DNA from: Streptomyces sp. NRRL F-5727
Lineage (GTDB): Bacteria; Actinomycetota; Actinomycetes; Streptomycetales; Streptomycetaceae
DNA length: 64,000 nucleotides
NCBI RefSeq assembly: GCF_000719555.1
Contig: NZ_JOGX01000001.1
Coordinates: 186,001 to 250,000 of the forward strand
Direction of reading: 5' to 3'
Shown here one piece after another: positions 16,797-25,469 of this stretch. Within the stretch, counting starts at the first letter, position 1, and each line of letters opens with the position of its first letter. The position numbers and the translations under genes were made by a program. Below the pieces are notes generated by a model. It saw only the letters and a program-made list of their open reading frames with translations, made no database searches and was not told the origin of the DNA.

Positions 16797-17327
16797 GTGG
16801 CCCGGTTCGACGAGGTCAAGGAGACGTTCTGGGGCGAGGGGCGGTACGGGGTCCAGCCGGCCCTGACCGACGCGGCCGTCCGGGACGCCGAGCGCCGGCT
16901 CGGTGTCCGGCTGCCGGCCTCGCTGCTGGAGCTCCTGCGGGTCCAGAACGGCGGCCAGGTGGCGGAGGCGTGGAACGCGTTCCCCACCGAGGTGCCGACG
17001 TCCTGGAGCGTGAACCACGCTCCGCTGGACAGCGTGCTGGGCATCGGCCCGTCCGACGACTGGATGTCCCTGCTGGACACGGGCTGTCTGGTCGAGGAGT
17101 GGGGTCTGCCGTCACCTCTGGTGCTGCTCTCCGGCGACGGGCACTACTGGATCGCCCTCGACTACCGGGCCTGTGGCCCGTCCGGCGATCCGTCCGTGAC
17201 GTGGTTCGACGTGGAGGACGGCCTGGAACTGCCGCTGGCCGCGGACTTCCGGACCTTCGTCGAGCGGCTGGCCTCCGCCGCGTCGCTCGATCCCGACGAC
17301 GCGGACGGCGACTGTTCGGCAAGGTGA
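16797..17327 (+). CDS. SMI1/KNR4 (SUKH) family protein
   Basis: This 176-residue protein is a SUKH-1 domain protein: the motif ERRLGVRLPASLLELLRVQNGG near residue 35 and the aromatic-rich core HYWIALDYRACG near residue 120 are family hallmarks. GTG 16797 has AGGAGG seven bases upstream, inside a ten-base gap after btuD, so it may be read from the same message although no functional link to cobalamin is known. As with the SUKH gene at 646, no toxin gene is adjacent. Confidence 0.83.
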   Translation: MARFDEVKETFWGEGRYGVQPALTDAAVRDAERRLGVRLPASLLELLRVQNGGQVAEAWNAFPTEVPTSWSVNHAPLDSVLGIGPSDDWMSLLDTGCLVEEWGLPSPLVLLSGDGHYWIALDYRACGPSGDPSVTWFDVEDGLELPLAADFRTFVERLASAASLDPDDADGDCSAR

Positions 17328-17338
17328 TCCCGAGCGGG

Positions 17339-17794
17339 TCACACGTGTGTCGCCGCGTGCTGTTCCTCGCGTACGGCGATGCGGGCGAGTTTCGTCAGCA
17401 TCATGCCGTTGCGGATGGAGACCAGGTAGTCGACGGGCAGGCCGTGCATGCGGGTGCCCGGGCCTCGCAGGGGGTGCCACTCCAGGAGGAAGAGGGTGTT
17501 CCCGCCCCAGGGGATCAGGTTCATGGCGATTCGGGCCGCGCCGAAGGGGTCCGCCTTCGCCTCCAGCTCCAGGCGGCGTTCGGGCTCGCAGATGCGGACG
17601 ACGCAGGTGTCGTCCAGGGTGACCGGGCCGACGCCGACCCGGACGCGGAGGCGGGCGCCGACCTCGGGCCAGTGCGGATCGGCGGCGAGGACCTGCTGCG
17701 TACCCGAGACCCACTCCCCGTAGCGGTGGCCGTCGGAGAGCAGGCCCCACACGCGGGAGGGCGGGCTCAGGATCAAGCGGCGGTTCCGGGACAC
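17339..17794 (-). CDS. SRPBCC (START-like) family protein
   Basis: This 151-residue protein resembles the polyketide cyclase/dehydrase branch of the SRPBCC fold, a hydrophobic-cavity helix-grip domain. It begins with a strand and the helical SPPSRVWGLLSDGHRYGEWV, followed by antiparallel strands (RLRVRVGVG, DDTCVVRI, RRLELEAKA) and a long C-terminal helix (NGMMLTKLARIAVREEQHA). No catalytic residues are diagnostic, so a ligand-binding or small-molecule role is open. It is convergent with the SUKH gene, 11 bases apart. Confidence 0.75.
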   Translation of the reverse strand: MSRNRRLILSPPSRVWGLLSDGHRYGEWVSGTQQVLAADPHWPEVGARLRVRVGVGPVTLDDTCVVRICEPERRLELEAKADPFGAARIAMNLIPWGGNTLFLLEWHPLRGPGTRMHGLPVDYLVSIRNGMMLTKLARIAVREEQHAATHV

Positions 17795-18043
17795 TGCGTC
17801 TGCCTTCCGTCCTCCGGGGTGGGAGCGCGCGGCGGGGGGCGCCTCGGCCCGACGCTATCCGCTGCGCGCGTCACCGGCGTGGACGACGGCCCGTGTGTCG
17901 CCGGCCCGCGGCGAGTCGCGCCGTCCCGGTCGGCGACTCCCGGACAGGCGGCATATGCGGTCTCCGCCGGCTCCTTGTCGGCGGCGGGCCGGGCCACGAC
18001 GATGTGCGCCTGGAAGCCGTACGTCCTCGATGAGGAGGCCGAG

Positions 18044-19315
18044 TTGAGCGAGGCGACGACGCGGAGGAGCGGGCCGCGCGAGCCGGGGCCGGAGCAGGGC
18101 ACGGCGCCGGGGTCGGGTACGCGGGCGGCGGTGCGGGCGCTGGTCGCCGAGTCGTGGCGGCGGTCGGAGCGGGCCCGGGTGAGCCGGGACGGCGCGGCAC
18201 CGACGGAGCTGGAGGAGGCGGAGGTCGCGGCGTACCGGGAGCAGCATCCGCTGGCCGCGGCGATGCCGGTGATCCGGGAGCTGCTCGGCGCGGACGCCCG
18301 GGACGGCGGGCATCTGCTCGCGGTGTGCGACGCGGCCGGGCGCCTGCTGTGGGTGGAGGGGGATCCGGCGACGCTGCGGCAGGCGCGGCGGATGAACTTC
18401 GTGGCCGGCGCGGGGTGGGCCGAGGCCGCGGCGGGGACGAACGCGCCGGGGACGGCGCTCGCCGTCGGCCGGCCGGTACAGGTGGTGTCGGCGGAGCACT
18501 TCCGGCCGCCGGTGAAGGACTGGACGTGCGTGGCGGCGCCGGTGCACGACCCGCGCAGCGGGCGGCTGCTCGGGGCGGTCGACCTCACGGGCGGCGAGCC
18601 GCTCGCGCATCCGCACAGTCTCGGTCTGGTACGGGCGGTGGCGCGGGCGGCGGAGGCGCAGCTGGCGCTGCTCGCCCCTCCCCCGCCGTCCGGACGGCTC
18701 CGGCTGACGGCGCTGGGCCGGGACGAGGCGCTGCTGACGGTGGACGGGCGGCGGCTGTCGCTGAGCCGGCGGCACAGCGAGATCCTGGTGGTGCTCGCGC
18801 ACCGCCCGGAGGGGGTGACGGGCGGGGAGCTGCTGACGCTCCTCTACGAGGACGAGTCGGTCACGCCGGTGACGCTCCGCGCGGAGCTGTCGCGGCTGCG
18901 GGCCCTGCTCGGTCCGGAGCTGCTGTGTTCGCGTCCGTACCGGCTCGCCGTCCCGGTGGACGCGGACTTCGCGGCCGTGGACCGCCGTCTCGCCTCGGGG
19001 GCGGTGGCGGCCGCCGCTGGCGCGTACCCGGGCCCCCTGCTCCCGGGGTCGGCCGCCCCCGGGGTCGTACGGCTGCGGGAACGGCTGGCGGACCGGCTGC
19101 GGGCGGCGCTGGTGGCGCGGGCGGATCCGCGGCTGCTCGCGGACTGGGCGTACAGCGCGTGGGGCGAGGAGGACGTGGAGGTGTGGCGGGCCCTGTGCGC
19201 CGCGGTGACGGCGGCGCAGCTGGCGCCCGTGCGGGCTCGGCTCGACGCGCTGGAGGCGGAACTCTCCGCGGGTGCAACGGGGTTGCAACGTCCCTTTCCG
19301 CACACTCGGCGGTGA
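18044..19315 (+). CDS. GAF-domain regulator with C-terminal winged-helix region
   Basis: This 423-residue protein has an N-terminal sensor resembling the GAF regulators that control acetoin or aldehyde metabolism ([15 protein letters not shown], then [17 protein letters not shown] and [24 protein letters not shown]). It lacks the AAA+ domain and Fis helix of full NtrC-type activators. Instead, residues about 235-310 ([23 protein letters not shown]..., [13 protein letters not shown]) look like an OmpR/SARP-like winged helix followed by a helical tail. TTG 18044 has AGGAGG five bases upstream; ATG 18002 lacks a site. It lies 110 bases before the aldehyde dehydrogenase gene and probably controls it. 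Confidence 0.8.
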   Translation: MSEATTRRSGPREPGPEQGTAPGSGTRAAVRALVAESWRRSERARVSRDGAAPTELEEAEVAAYREQHPLAAAMPVIRELLGADARDGGHLLAVCDAAGRLLWVEGDPATLRQARRMNFVAGAGWAEAAAGTNAPGTALAVGRPVQVVSAEHFRPPVKDWTCVAAPVHDPRSGRLLGAVDLTGGEPLAHPHSLGLVRAVARAAEAQLALLAPPPPSGRLRLTALGRDEALLTVDGRRLSLSRRHSEILVVLAHRPEGVTGGELLTLLYEDESVTPVTLRAELSRLRALLGPELLCSRPYRLAVPVDADFAAVDRRLASGAVAAAAGAYPGPLLPGSAAPGVVRLRERLADRLRAALVARADPRLLADWAYSAWGEEDVEVWRALCAAVTAAQLAPVRARLDALEAELSAGATGLQRPFPHTRR

Positions 19316-19425
19316 GAGCGCGCCGGCCGGGACGCCGGGCGCTCGCCCTGTCCGGCCGCCCGTGCGCGCCCCGCTTCCGGGGGCCCCGGCGGCCCGGCTC
19401 CGTCCGACCCGCAGGAGGACCGCCC

Positions 19426-20949
19426 ATGACCCGCTACGCCGCACCCGGTACCGAGGGCGCGCTCATGGCGTACCAGCCGCGTTACGACCACTGGATCGGC
19501 GGCGCGTACGTCGCCCCGGCCGGCGGCCGGTACTTCGAGAACCCGAGCCCGGTCGACGGCAGGCCGTTCACCGAGATCGCGCGGGGTTCGGCCGAGGACG
19601 TCGAGCGCGCCCTGGACGCGGCGCACGCGGCCGCCCCGGCGTGGGGGCGCACGGCGCCGGCCGAGCGGGCGGGGGTGCTGCTGCGGATCGCCGACCGGAT
19701 GGAGGCGAACCTGGAGGCGCTCGCGGTCGCGGAGACCTGGGACAACGGCAAGCCGGTCCGCGAGACCCTCGCCGCCGACATCCCGCTCGCCATCGACCAC
19801 TTCCGCTACTTCGCGGGGGCGCTGCGGGCGCAGGAGGGCACGCTCAGCGAGATCGACGAGGACACGGTGGCGTACCACTTCCACGAGCCGCTGGGGGTGG
19901 TGGCGCAGATCATCCCGTGGAACTTCCCGATCCTGATGGCGGTGTGGAAGCTGGCGCCGGCGCTGGCGGCGGGCAACGCGGTGGTCCTCAAGCCGGCCGA
20001 ACAGACCCCGGCCTCCGTGCACTTCTGGCTGAGCCTGGTCGCGGACCTGCTGCCGCCGGGCGTGCTGAACATCGTCAACGGCTTCGGCGAGGAGGTCGGC
20101 AAGCCGCTCGCCTCGTCGCCGCGCGTCGCGAAGATCGCGTTCACCGGTGAGACGTCGACGGGCCGTCTGATCATGGAGTACGCGTCCGCGAACCTGAAGC
20201 CGGTGACGCTGGAGCTGGGCGGCAAGTCGCCGAACATCTTCTTCGACGACGTGTGGGCGGCGGACGACGACTTCCGCGACAAGGCGCTGGAGGGCTTCAC
20301 GATGTTCGCCCTCAACCAGGGCGAGGTCTGCACCTGCCCGTCCCGGGCGCTCGTCCAGCGGGGCTGCTACGGGGAGTTCATGGAGGCGGCGGTCGCCCGC
20401 ACGGAGGCGATCGTGGCGGGCCATCCGCTGGACCCGGCGACGATGATCGGCGCGCAGGCGTCGGCGGAGCAGCTGAAGAAGATCCTCTCCTACCTGGAGA
20501 TCGGCCAGCAGGAGGGTGCAAAGATCCTGACGGGCGGTCAGCAGGTGGGCCACGGCGGCGATCTGGAGGGCGGCTACTACATCCAGCCGACCGTCTTCGA
20601 GGGCGACAACCGCATGCGGATCTTCCAGGAGGAGATCTTCGGCCCGGTCGTCGCGGTCACCTCCTTCACGGACTTCGACGACGCGATCCGCACGGCCAAC
20701 GACACCCTGTACGGCCTGGGCGCCGGCGTCTGGACCCGCGACACGAACACCGCCTACCGCGCCGGCCGCGCGATCCAGGCGGGCCGCGTCTGGACGAACT
20801 GCTACCACGCCTACCCGGCCCACAGCGCCTTCGGCGGCTACAAGCAGTCGGGCATCGGCCGGGAGACCCACAAGATGATGCTGGAGCACTACCAGCAGAC
20901 GAAGAACCTGCTGGTCAGCTACTCCCCGAAGAAGCTGGGCTTCTTCTAA
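19426..20949 (+). CDS. NAD(P)-dependent aldehyde dehydrogenase
   Basis: This 507-residue enzyme has the full ALDH fold and oxidises an aldehyde to the acid. Visible motifs are [23 protein letters not shown] (cofactor-binding region), [12 protein letters not shown] with the catalytic glutamate, [14 protein letters not shown] with the catalytic cysteine, and [10 protein letters not shown]. It is most like the acetaldehyde/chloroacetaldehyde dehydrogenase (ExaC/AldB) branch, whose members often lie beside GAF-type activators, as here. ATG 19426 follows GCAGGAGG. A strong hairpin ends the unit. Confidence 0.9.
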   Translation: MTRYAAPGTEGALMAYQPRYDHWIGGAYVAPAGGRYFENPSPVDGRPFTEIARGSAEDVERALDAAHAAAPAWGRTAPAERAGVLLRIADRMEANLEALAVAETWDNGKPVRETLAADIPLAIDHFRYFAGALRAQEGTLSEIDEDTVAYHFHEPLGVVAQIIPWNFPILMAVWKLAPALAAGNAVVLKPAEQTPASVHFWLSLVADLLPPGVLNIVNGFGEEVGKPLASSPRVAKIAFTGETSTGRLIMEYASANLKPVTLELGGKSPNIFFDDVWAADDDFRDKALEGFTMFALNQGEVCTCPSRALVQRGCYGEFMEAAVARTEAIVAGHPLDPATMIGAQASAEQLKKILSYLEIGQQEGAKILTGGQQVGHGGDLEGGYYIQPTVFEGDNRMRIFQEEIFGPVVAVTSFTDFDDAIRTANDTLYGLGAGVWTRDTNTAYRAGRAIQAGRVWTNCYHAYPAHSAFGGYKQSGIGRETHKMMLEHYQQTKNLLVSYSPKKLGFF

Positions 20950-20961
20950 CGGAACGAAAGA

Positions 20962-20999
20962 GGGCGCCTGACCTGGGCTTTTGCCCGGGCCAGGCGCCC
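20962..20999. terminator. terminator after aldehyde dehydrogenase (bidirectional)
   Basis: GGGCGCCTG (20962-20970) pairs with CAGGCGCCC (20991-20999), and CCTGGGC pairs with GCCCGGG inside it around a TTTT loop. It is 12 bases after the stop and about 110 bases downstream of the convergent HAD gene's stop, so it may also serve that strand. Confidence 0.8.
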
Positions 21000-21111
21000 C
21001 TCGCGGCCGCCGGGGCGGACGCTGCCGTTCGGCGCAGGGACATGACGTGGGACCGCCTGCCGAGCCGGGGTGTCCGCGCCCGCACCGGCGGGCGCGACCG
21101 CGGGTGCGGCA

Positions 21112-21780
21112 TCAGGCGGTCGGGGGCGGGGCGGCCAGCGTGGAGAGCAGGCCCAGGTCAGCGTGGACCAGGGTGTCGAGGAGCGTGATCCGCTCGCCCG
21201 CGCTGATCGGCACGCTGGACGGCACCGCCAGCACCGAGCAGCCTGCGGCGTGCGCGGAGGCGGCGCCGGCCGGGGAGTCCTCGACGGCCACGCAGGATGC
21301 GGGGTCGAGGCCGAGCCGGTGGGCGGCGGCCAGGTAGGGGGCCGGGTCGGGCTTGGTGTGCTCGGTGTCCTCGGCGGCGAGGGTGACGGTGAACCAGTGG
21401 TCGCCGATGCCGCCGAGGACCAGGTCCACGACGCGGCGGGGAGAAGCCGAGACCAGTGCGGTCGGCACGGCGGCAGCCTTCAGTTCGGCGAGCAGTGCCA
21501 GCGCGCCGGGCCGTGGGACGGTCTCTGCCGCGACCTTGCCGCTGAACGCGTCGTCGAGGCGCTCGGCGAGGGCGTCCGCGGTGAAGCGGGTCCCGGTGAT
21601 GTGGTGCAGATGTGCGGCGGTGTGGTCGATCGCGCGGCCGAGAACTTCGGGCAGGTCCTCGTCGGTGAGGGAGTGGCCGAGTTCGGCGGCGAGCTCTTCG
21701 GCCGCCCGCAGCCAGAGGCGCTCGGTGTCGACCAGTGTGCCGTCCATGTCGAAGAGAACGGCGGCGGGGAATACGGGCAC
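21112..21780 (-). CDS. HAD hydrolase (beta-phosphoglucomutase-like phosphatase)
   Basis: This 222-residue protein is a HAD subfamily I enzyme with a helical cap. Motif I is LFDMDGTLVDTERLW (nucleophile and acid aspartates), motif II is ALVSASP, motif III contains the lysine in HTKPDPAPYLAAA, and motif IV is VAVEDSPAGAASAHAAGC. Such enzymes dephosphorylate sugar phosphates or interconvert beta-glucose phosphates. GTG 21780 has AAGGA five bases upstream. It is the last gene of the glycoside locus, 204 bases after the mannosidase stop, which suggests a phosphosugar substrate. Confidence 0.86.
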   Translation of the reverse strand: MPVFPAAVLFDMDGTLVDTERLWLRAAEELAAELGHSLTDEDLPEVLGRAIDHTAAHLHHITGTRFTADALAERLDDAFSGKVAAETVPRPGALALLAELKAAAVPTALVSASPRRVVDLVLGGIGDHWFTVTLAAEDTEHTKPDPAPYLAAAHRLGLDPASCVAVEDSPAGAASAHAAGCSVLAVPSSVPISAGERITLLDTLVHADLGLLSTLAAPPPTA

Positions 21781-21984
21781 GTCGATTCCTTGGGGAGTAG
21801 GGGTGCGCGAGGCTGCGCGGGGTCGACGGGCGCGCTCCGGGGCACGAGGCCGGCCCCTGGCTTCGCAGGCATCTGGGGACCGGCCCCGAATCCACTGGAC
21901 CGGGCCGCTGGGGCCCCTCGCGTGGGTGAGGGCCCGGCACGACGCCCTGGGGCCACAGGACGCGTACCGCGCCGGGCGCCCCGG

Positions 21985-24900
21985 TCAGCCACCCGTCGAG
22001 GGCCGCAGCCGGAGCGTGAGGATCTGGAACGGGCGGAGTGTCAGGTGCAACTGCTGACCATCCCGCCGGACGGCGTCCGCGTTCTCCGCCGGCTCGATTT
22101 CGCGCTCCAGCAGGTCGGTCACGGCCGCGGACGCCAGCGGGAAGCCGGCGGCCAGGACGGCCCGGGCGCGTCCGCCGTGCGCTTCGTACAGGCGGACGAC
22201 GACGTCGCCGGACCGGTCGTCGGCGAGTTTGAGCGTCTCGACGACGACCGCCGGGTTGTCCGTCGTGACCAGCGGGGCGACCTCAGCCGAGCCGGGGACG
22301 GCGCGTTCCGGCTGGTTGAACACGTACCCCTCGCGAACGGCGTCGGTGATGTCGGCGCCGACGACGAGGCCGTAGCGCAGGCGGTGGTGGCCCTGGTCGG
22401 CGTCCGGGTCGGGGTAGCGGGGGGCACGCAGCAGGGAGAGCCTGACCGTGGTGGTGGTCCCGCCGTCGGTCCGTACGTCGCGGGTGACCTCGTGCCCGTA
22501 GGTCGAGTCGTTGACCACGGCCGCGCCCCATCCGCGTTCGCCCAGGTGCAGGAAGCGGTGCGCGCAGAACTCGAACCTGGCCGCGTCCCAGCTGGTGTTG
22601 GTGTGGGTGGGGCGCTGGACGTGTCCGAAGGGGATCTCCGCGCTGGAGTGGTCGGCCCGGACGTCGAGCGGGAAGGCGACCTTGAGGAGCTTCTCCTTCT
22701 CGTGCCAGTCGATCTCGGTGTCGATGTCCAGACGGCGGGAGCCCTCGGCGAGGGAGACCCTCTGTTCGACGCGGGAGTCGCCGAATGCCCGAACGATCCG
22801 GACGCCGCCGTCGTGCGCGCTGACCGACTCGGCTTCGAGCAGGTCGTGGACGGTGTTGCGGTAGAACTCGTCGATGTCCCAGGCGTCGTACTCGTTGGGG
22901 AAGTCCTGGTGCAGCTGGAGGAGGTTGGCCGCGGCACCGGGGGCCAGGGCTTCTCGGCCGGCCGCGATGTCGTGGGCGGAGGTCACGAGTCCGCGGCGGT
23001 CGATCAGGATCCGGACGAGCCCGTTGTCGAGTACGAAGCCGTCTCCATGCCGGGTCGGGACGACCGGCCGGCCCGGCGCCCCGGTCCTGAGCGAGGCGCC
23101 GAGGGCGGGGACGCCGGCGCGGGTGTACGGGGCCGCGTTGAAGACCACGGTCTGGTCGCCGTCCCCGGCCAGGGCGCGCTGGGCGGCGTCCACGATTCCG
23201 CGCAGCTCGGCGGTGACGGCGGCGTACGTCCGCTCCGCCTCCCGGTGCACCCAGCTGATGGAGGAGCCGGGCAGGATGTCGTGGAACTGGTGCAGCAGGA
23301 CGGTCTTCCAGAGCCGGTCGAGTGCCTCGTACGGGTAGGCGAAGCCGGTGTGCACGGCGGCGGTGGCCGACCACAGTTCCGCCTCGCGCAGCAGGTGCTC
23401 GGCGCGGCGGTTGCCCTGCTTGGTCCGCAGCTGGCTGGTGAGCGTGCCGCGGTGGAACTCCAGATACAGCTCGCCCACCCACACGGGTGCGTCGGGGTAC
23501 TCGGCCTGCGCCCGTGCGAAGAAGTCGGCAGGGCTCTCGATGACGACCTTCGCCGAGCCCTCGAGGTCGGCGAGGCGTGCGGCACGGGCCAGCATCTCGC
23601 GGTTGGGGCCGCCGCCTCCGTCTCCGTAACCGAACGGCAGCAGTGAGCTCTCGGCCGCGCCCTTGTCCTGGAAGTTGGCGACGGCGTGCGCGATCTCCGC
23701 ACCGGACAGCTCGGCGTTGTACGTGTCGACCGGCGGAAAGTGGCTGAAGATCCGGGTGCCGTCGACGCCCTCCCACCAGAAGGTGTGGTGGGGGAACCTG
23801 TTGGTCGTGTTCCAGGAGATCTTCTGGGTGAGGAACCAGCGCACGCCGGCCAGCTTCATCAGCTGCGGCATGGCCGCGTTGTAGCCGAAGGTGTCGGGCA
23901 GCCACATCTCCCGCGTCTCGACGCCGAATTCGTCGAGGTAGAAGCGTTTGCCGTGGACGAGCTGCCGGGCGAGGGCCTCGCCGCCGGTGATGTTGGTGTC
24001 GGGTTCCACCCACAGGCTGCCGACGGGGAGGAACTGCCCGGTCCTGACCTTCTCCCGGACGCGGCCGTACACCTCGGGCCGGTGCTCCTTCAGCCAGGCC
24101 AACTGCTGGGCCTGGGACATGACGAACGTGAACTCGGCGTGTTCGTCCATCAACTGGGTCACGTTGGAGACGGTCCTGGAGACCTTCCGCACGGTCTCGC
24201 GCAGCGGCCACAGCCAGGCGGTGTCGATGTGGGCGTGCCCGACGGCGGACAGGCGATGGGCGCTGGGCGCGGCGGGGGAGGCGAGCGCGGGGCGCAGCAG
24301 GGCGCGGGCGGCGGGGGCGCTGCCCGCGATGTCCTGCAGGTCGACGGCGTCCAGGGCCCGCTCGATGGTGGTGAGCAGCTGCCAGCGGCGCGGCTCCTGG
24401 TCCGGCAGGGCGCGCATCAGGCCGCCCAGTACGTCGAGGTCCTGGACGAGTTCCCAGACCTGGCGGTCGAAGACCGCGAGGTCGGCCCGGAGCACTCGGT
24501 AGAGGGGCTCGGGGTCGGGGGCGAGGTCGTCGAACCAGGCGGGGCGGTCGCCCAGGCGGGTCGGCCGGTGGTCGTCGCACAGGACCGGATTGGCGGCGGC
24601 CTCGATGTAGTACGAGAACTCCTCGCCGCCGACTGCGGGTTCGGCGACCGGTACCCAGGCGTTGCGCGGGTTGAGCGCCTTCACCACGGTGCCGTCGGCC
24701 CGGTGGACCAGGCCCTCGGCCGAGAATCCGGGACCGGTCTTGTCGAAGCCGATGTCGAGGACCGCCTCGACCCGCTCCCCGGCCCACGCCTCGGGGACCC
24801 GAGCGGTGATCCTGAACCAGCTGGTGGACCAGACCGGGCCCCACCGGTGGCCGACCGTGATCGGCCGGTAGGGCGCGGCAAGCCCTTCCGCGACCGGCAC

Positions 24901-25026
24901 CGGCTCGCCGGGGGCATCCCAGATCTCGACGTGGAGCGGGACCGAGCGGGCGTGGACGGCGGGCCGGATGCGCTCGTTCAGCACGCGGTCGAGCCGCTGC
25001 TCGGTGAGGCGTCGCCTGCTGTGCAT
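21985..25026 (-). CDS. GH38 alpha-mannosidase
   Basis: This 1013-residue protein is a glycoside hydrolase family 38 enzyme removing alpha-mannose residues. The zinc motif is GHAHIDTAWLWPL (His264, Asp268 region) and the nucleophile aspartate lies in MWLPDTFGYN (Asp378). The N-terminal 260 residues form the usual helical/beta lead domain and the C-terminal 400 residues the beta-sandwich domains. There is no signal peptide, so it acts in the cytoplasm on imported oligosaccharides. GGAGAG is six bases before ATG 25026. It is downstream of an ABC importer and a secreted GH5 enzyme on the same strand. Confidence 0.93.
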   Translation of the reverse strand: MHSRRRLTEQRLDRVLNERIRPAVHARSVPLHVEIWDAPGEPVPVAEGLAAPYRPITVGHRWGPVWSTSWFRITARVPEAWAGERVEAVLDIGFDKTGPGFSAEGLVHRADGTVVKALNPRNAWVPVAEPAVGGEEFSYYIEAAANPVLCDDHRPTRLGDRPAWFDDLAPDPEPLYRVLRADLAVFDRQVWELVQDLDVLGGLMRALPDQEPRRWQLLTTIERALDAVDLQDIAGSAPAARALLRPALASPAAPSAHRLSAVGHAHIDTAWLWPLRETVRKVSRTVSNVTQLMDEHAEFTFVMSQAQQLAWLKEHRPEVYGRVREKVRTGQFLPVGSLWVEPDTNITGGEALARQLVHGKRFYLDEFGVETREMWLPDTFGYNAAMPQLMKLAGVRWFLTQKISWNTTNRFPHHTFWWEGVDGTRIFSHFPPVDTYNAELSGAEIAHAVANFQDKGAAESSLLPFGYGDGGGGPNREMLARAARLADLEGSAKVVIESPADFFARAQAEYPDAPVWVGELYLEFHRGTLTSQLRTKQGNRRAEHLLREAELWSATAAVHTGFAYPYEALDRLWKTVLLHQFHDILPGSSISWVHREAERTYAAVTAELRGIVDAAQRALAGDGDQTVVFNAAPYTRAGVPALGASLRTGAPGRPVVPTRHGDGFVLDNGLVRILIDRRGLVTSAHDIAAGREALAPGAAANLLQLHQDFPNEYDAWDIDEFYRNTVHDLLEAESVSAHDGGVRIVRAFGDSRVEQRVSLAEGSRRLDIDTEIDWHEKEKLLKVAFPLDVRADHSSAEIPFGHVQRPTHTNTSWDAARFEFCAHRFLHLGERGWGAAVVNDSTYGHEVTRDVRTDGGTTTTVRLSLLRAPRYPDPDADQGHHRLRYGLVVGADITDAVREGYVFNQPERAVPGSAEVAPLVTTDNPAVVVETLKLADDRSGDVVVRLYEAHGGRARAVLAAGFPLASAAVTDLLEREIEPAENADAVRRDGQQLHLTLRPFQILTLRLRPSTGG

Positions 25027-25059
25027 GGTGTCTCTCCGTACGGAAGGGCGGGGTCGCCT

Positions 25060-25454
25060 GTTCGGTCCTCGGTCGGGCCGGGATCCGGCCGGTCCCGCAG
25101 GTCCACGCGGCCGGTGGCCGGGGCGTGCGGTTCGGGGACGGTGATCTCGTCGCGGCCTGTCCTGAGGACCGGTGCGGGGACGTACAGGGTGGGCTGCGGG
25201 CCGGCCTCACCGTGGCGCGGCGGAGGACGGCGGACAGGTCGAGACCTCCGTCCAGCCGGAGTTCACCAGGCCGGGGGCGTGGCGGTTCCGGGGGACGTAG
25301 GTCTCGACGTGCTGAGGCCAAGGAGGCGTGCCTTGTGGAGCCGGGCGGCCCACCGCCCCGGGCGGACGCGGAAGTCGTGCAGTCCGCCCGGGGTGGTGCG
25401 CAGCTGCCGGTCGTCGAGACGGAATCCGTCAGCGGCGATCTCCGGTCGAGGCAT
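25060..25454 (-). pseudogene. GH35 beta-galactosidase remnant with internal deletion
   Basis: The 443 bases between the GH5 and GH38 genes hold the two ends of a GH35 gene. From ATG 25454 the frame reads GGLHDFRVRPGRWAARLHKA, matching the GH35 N-terminus (GALHYFRV...W...L.KAR.LGLNT). One base is then missing near 25307, and the next frame gives VETYVPRNRHAPG (family VETYVPWNLHEP). A second shift near 25275 restores ELRLDGGLDLSAVLRRA. About residue 75 the sequence jumps straight to the C-terminal signature GPQPTLYVPAPVLRTGRDEI. Some 450 or more codons, including both catalytic glutamates, are gone. The gap position and strand show it was once an operon member. Confidence 0.82.
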
Positions 25455-25469
25455 GCCGTGTCACGCGGG

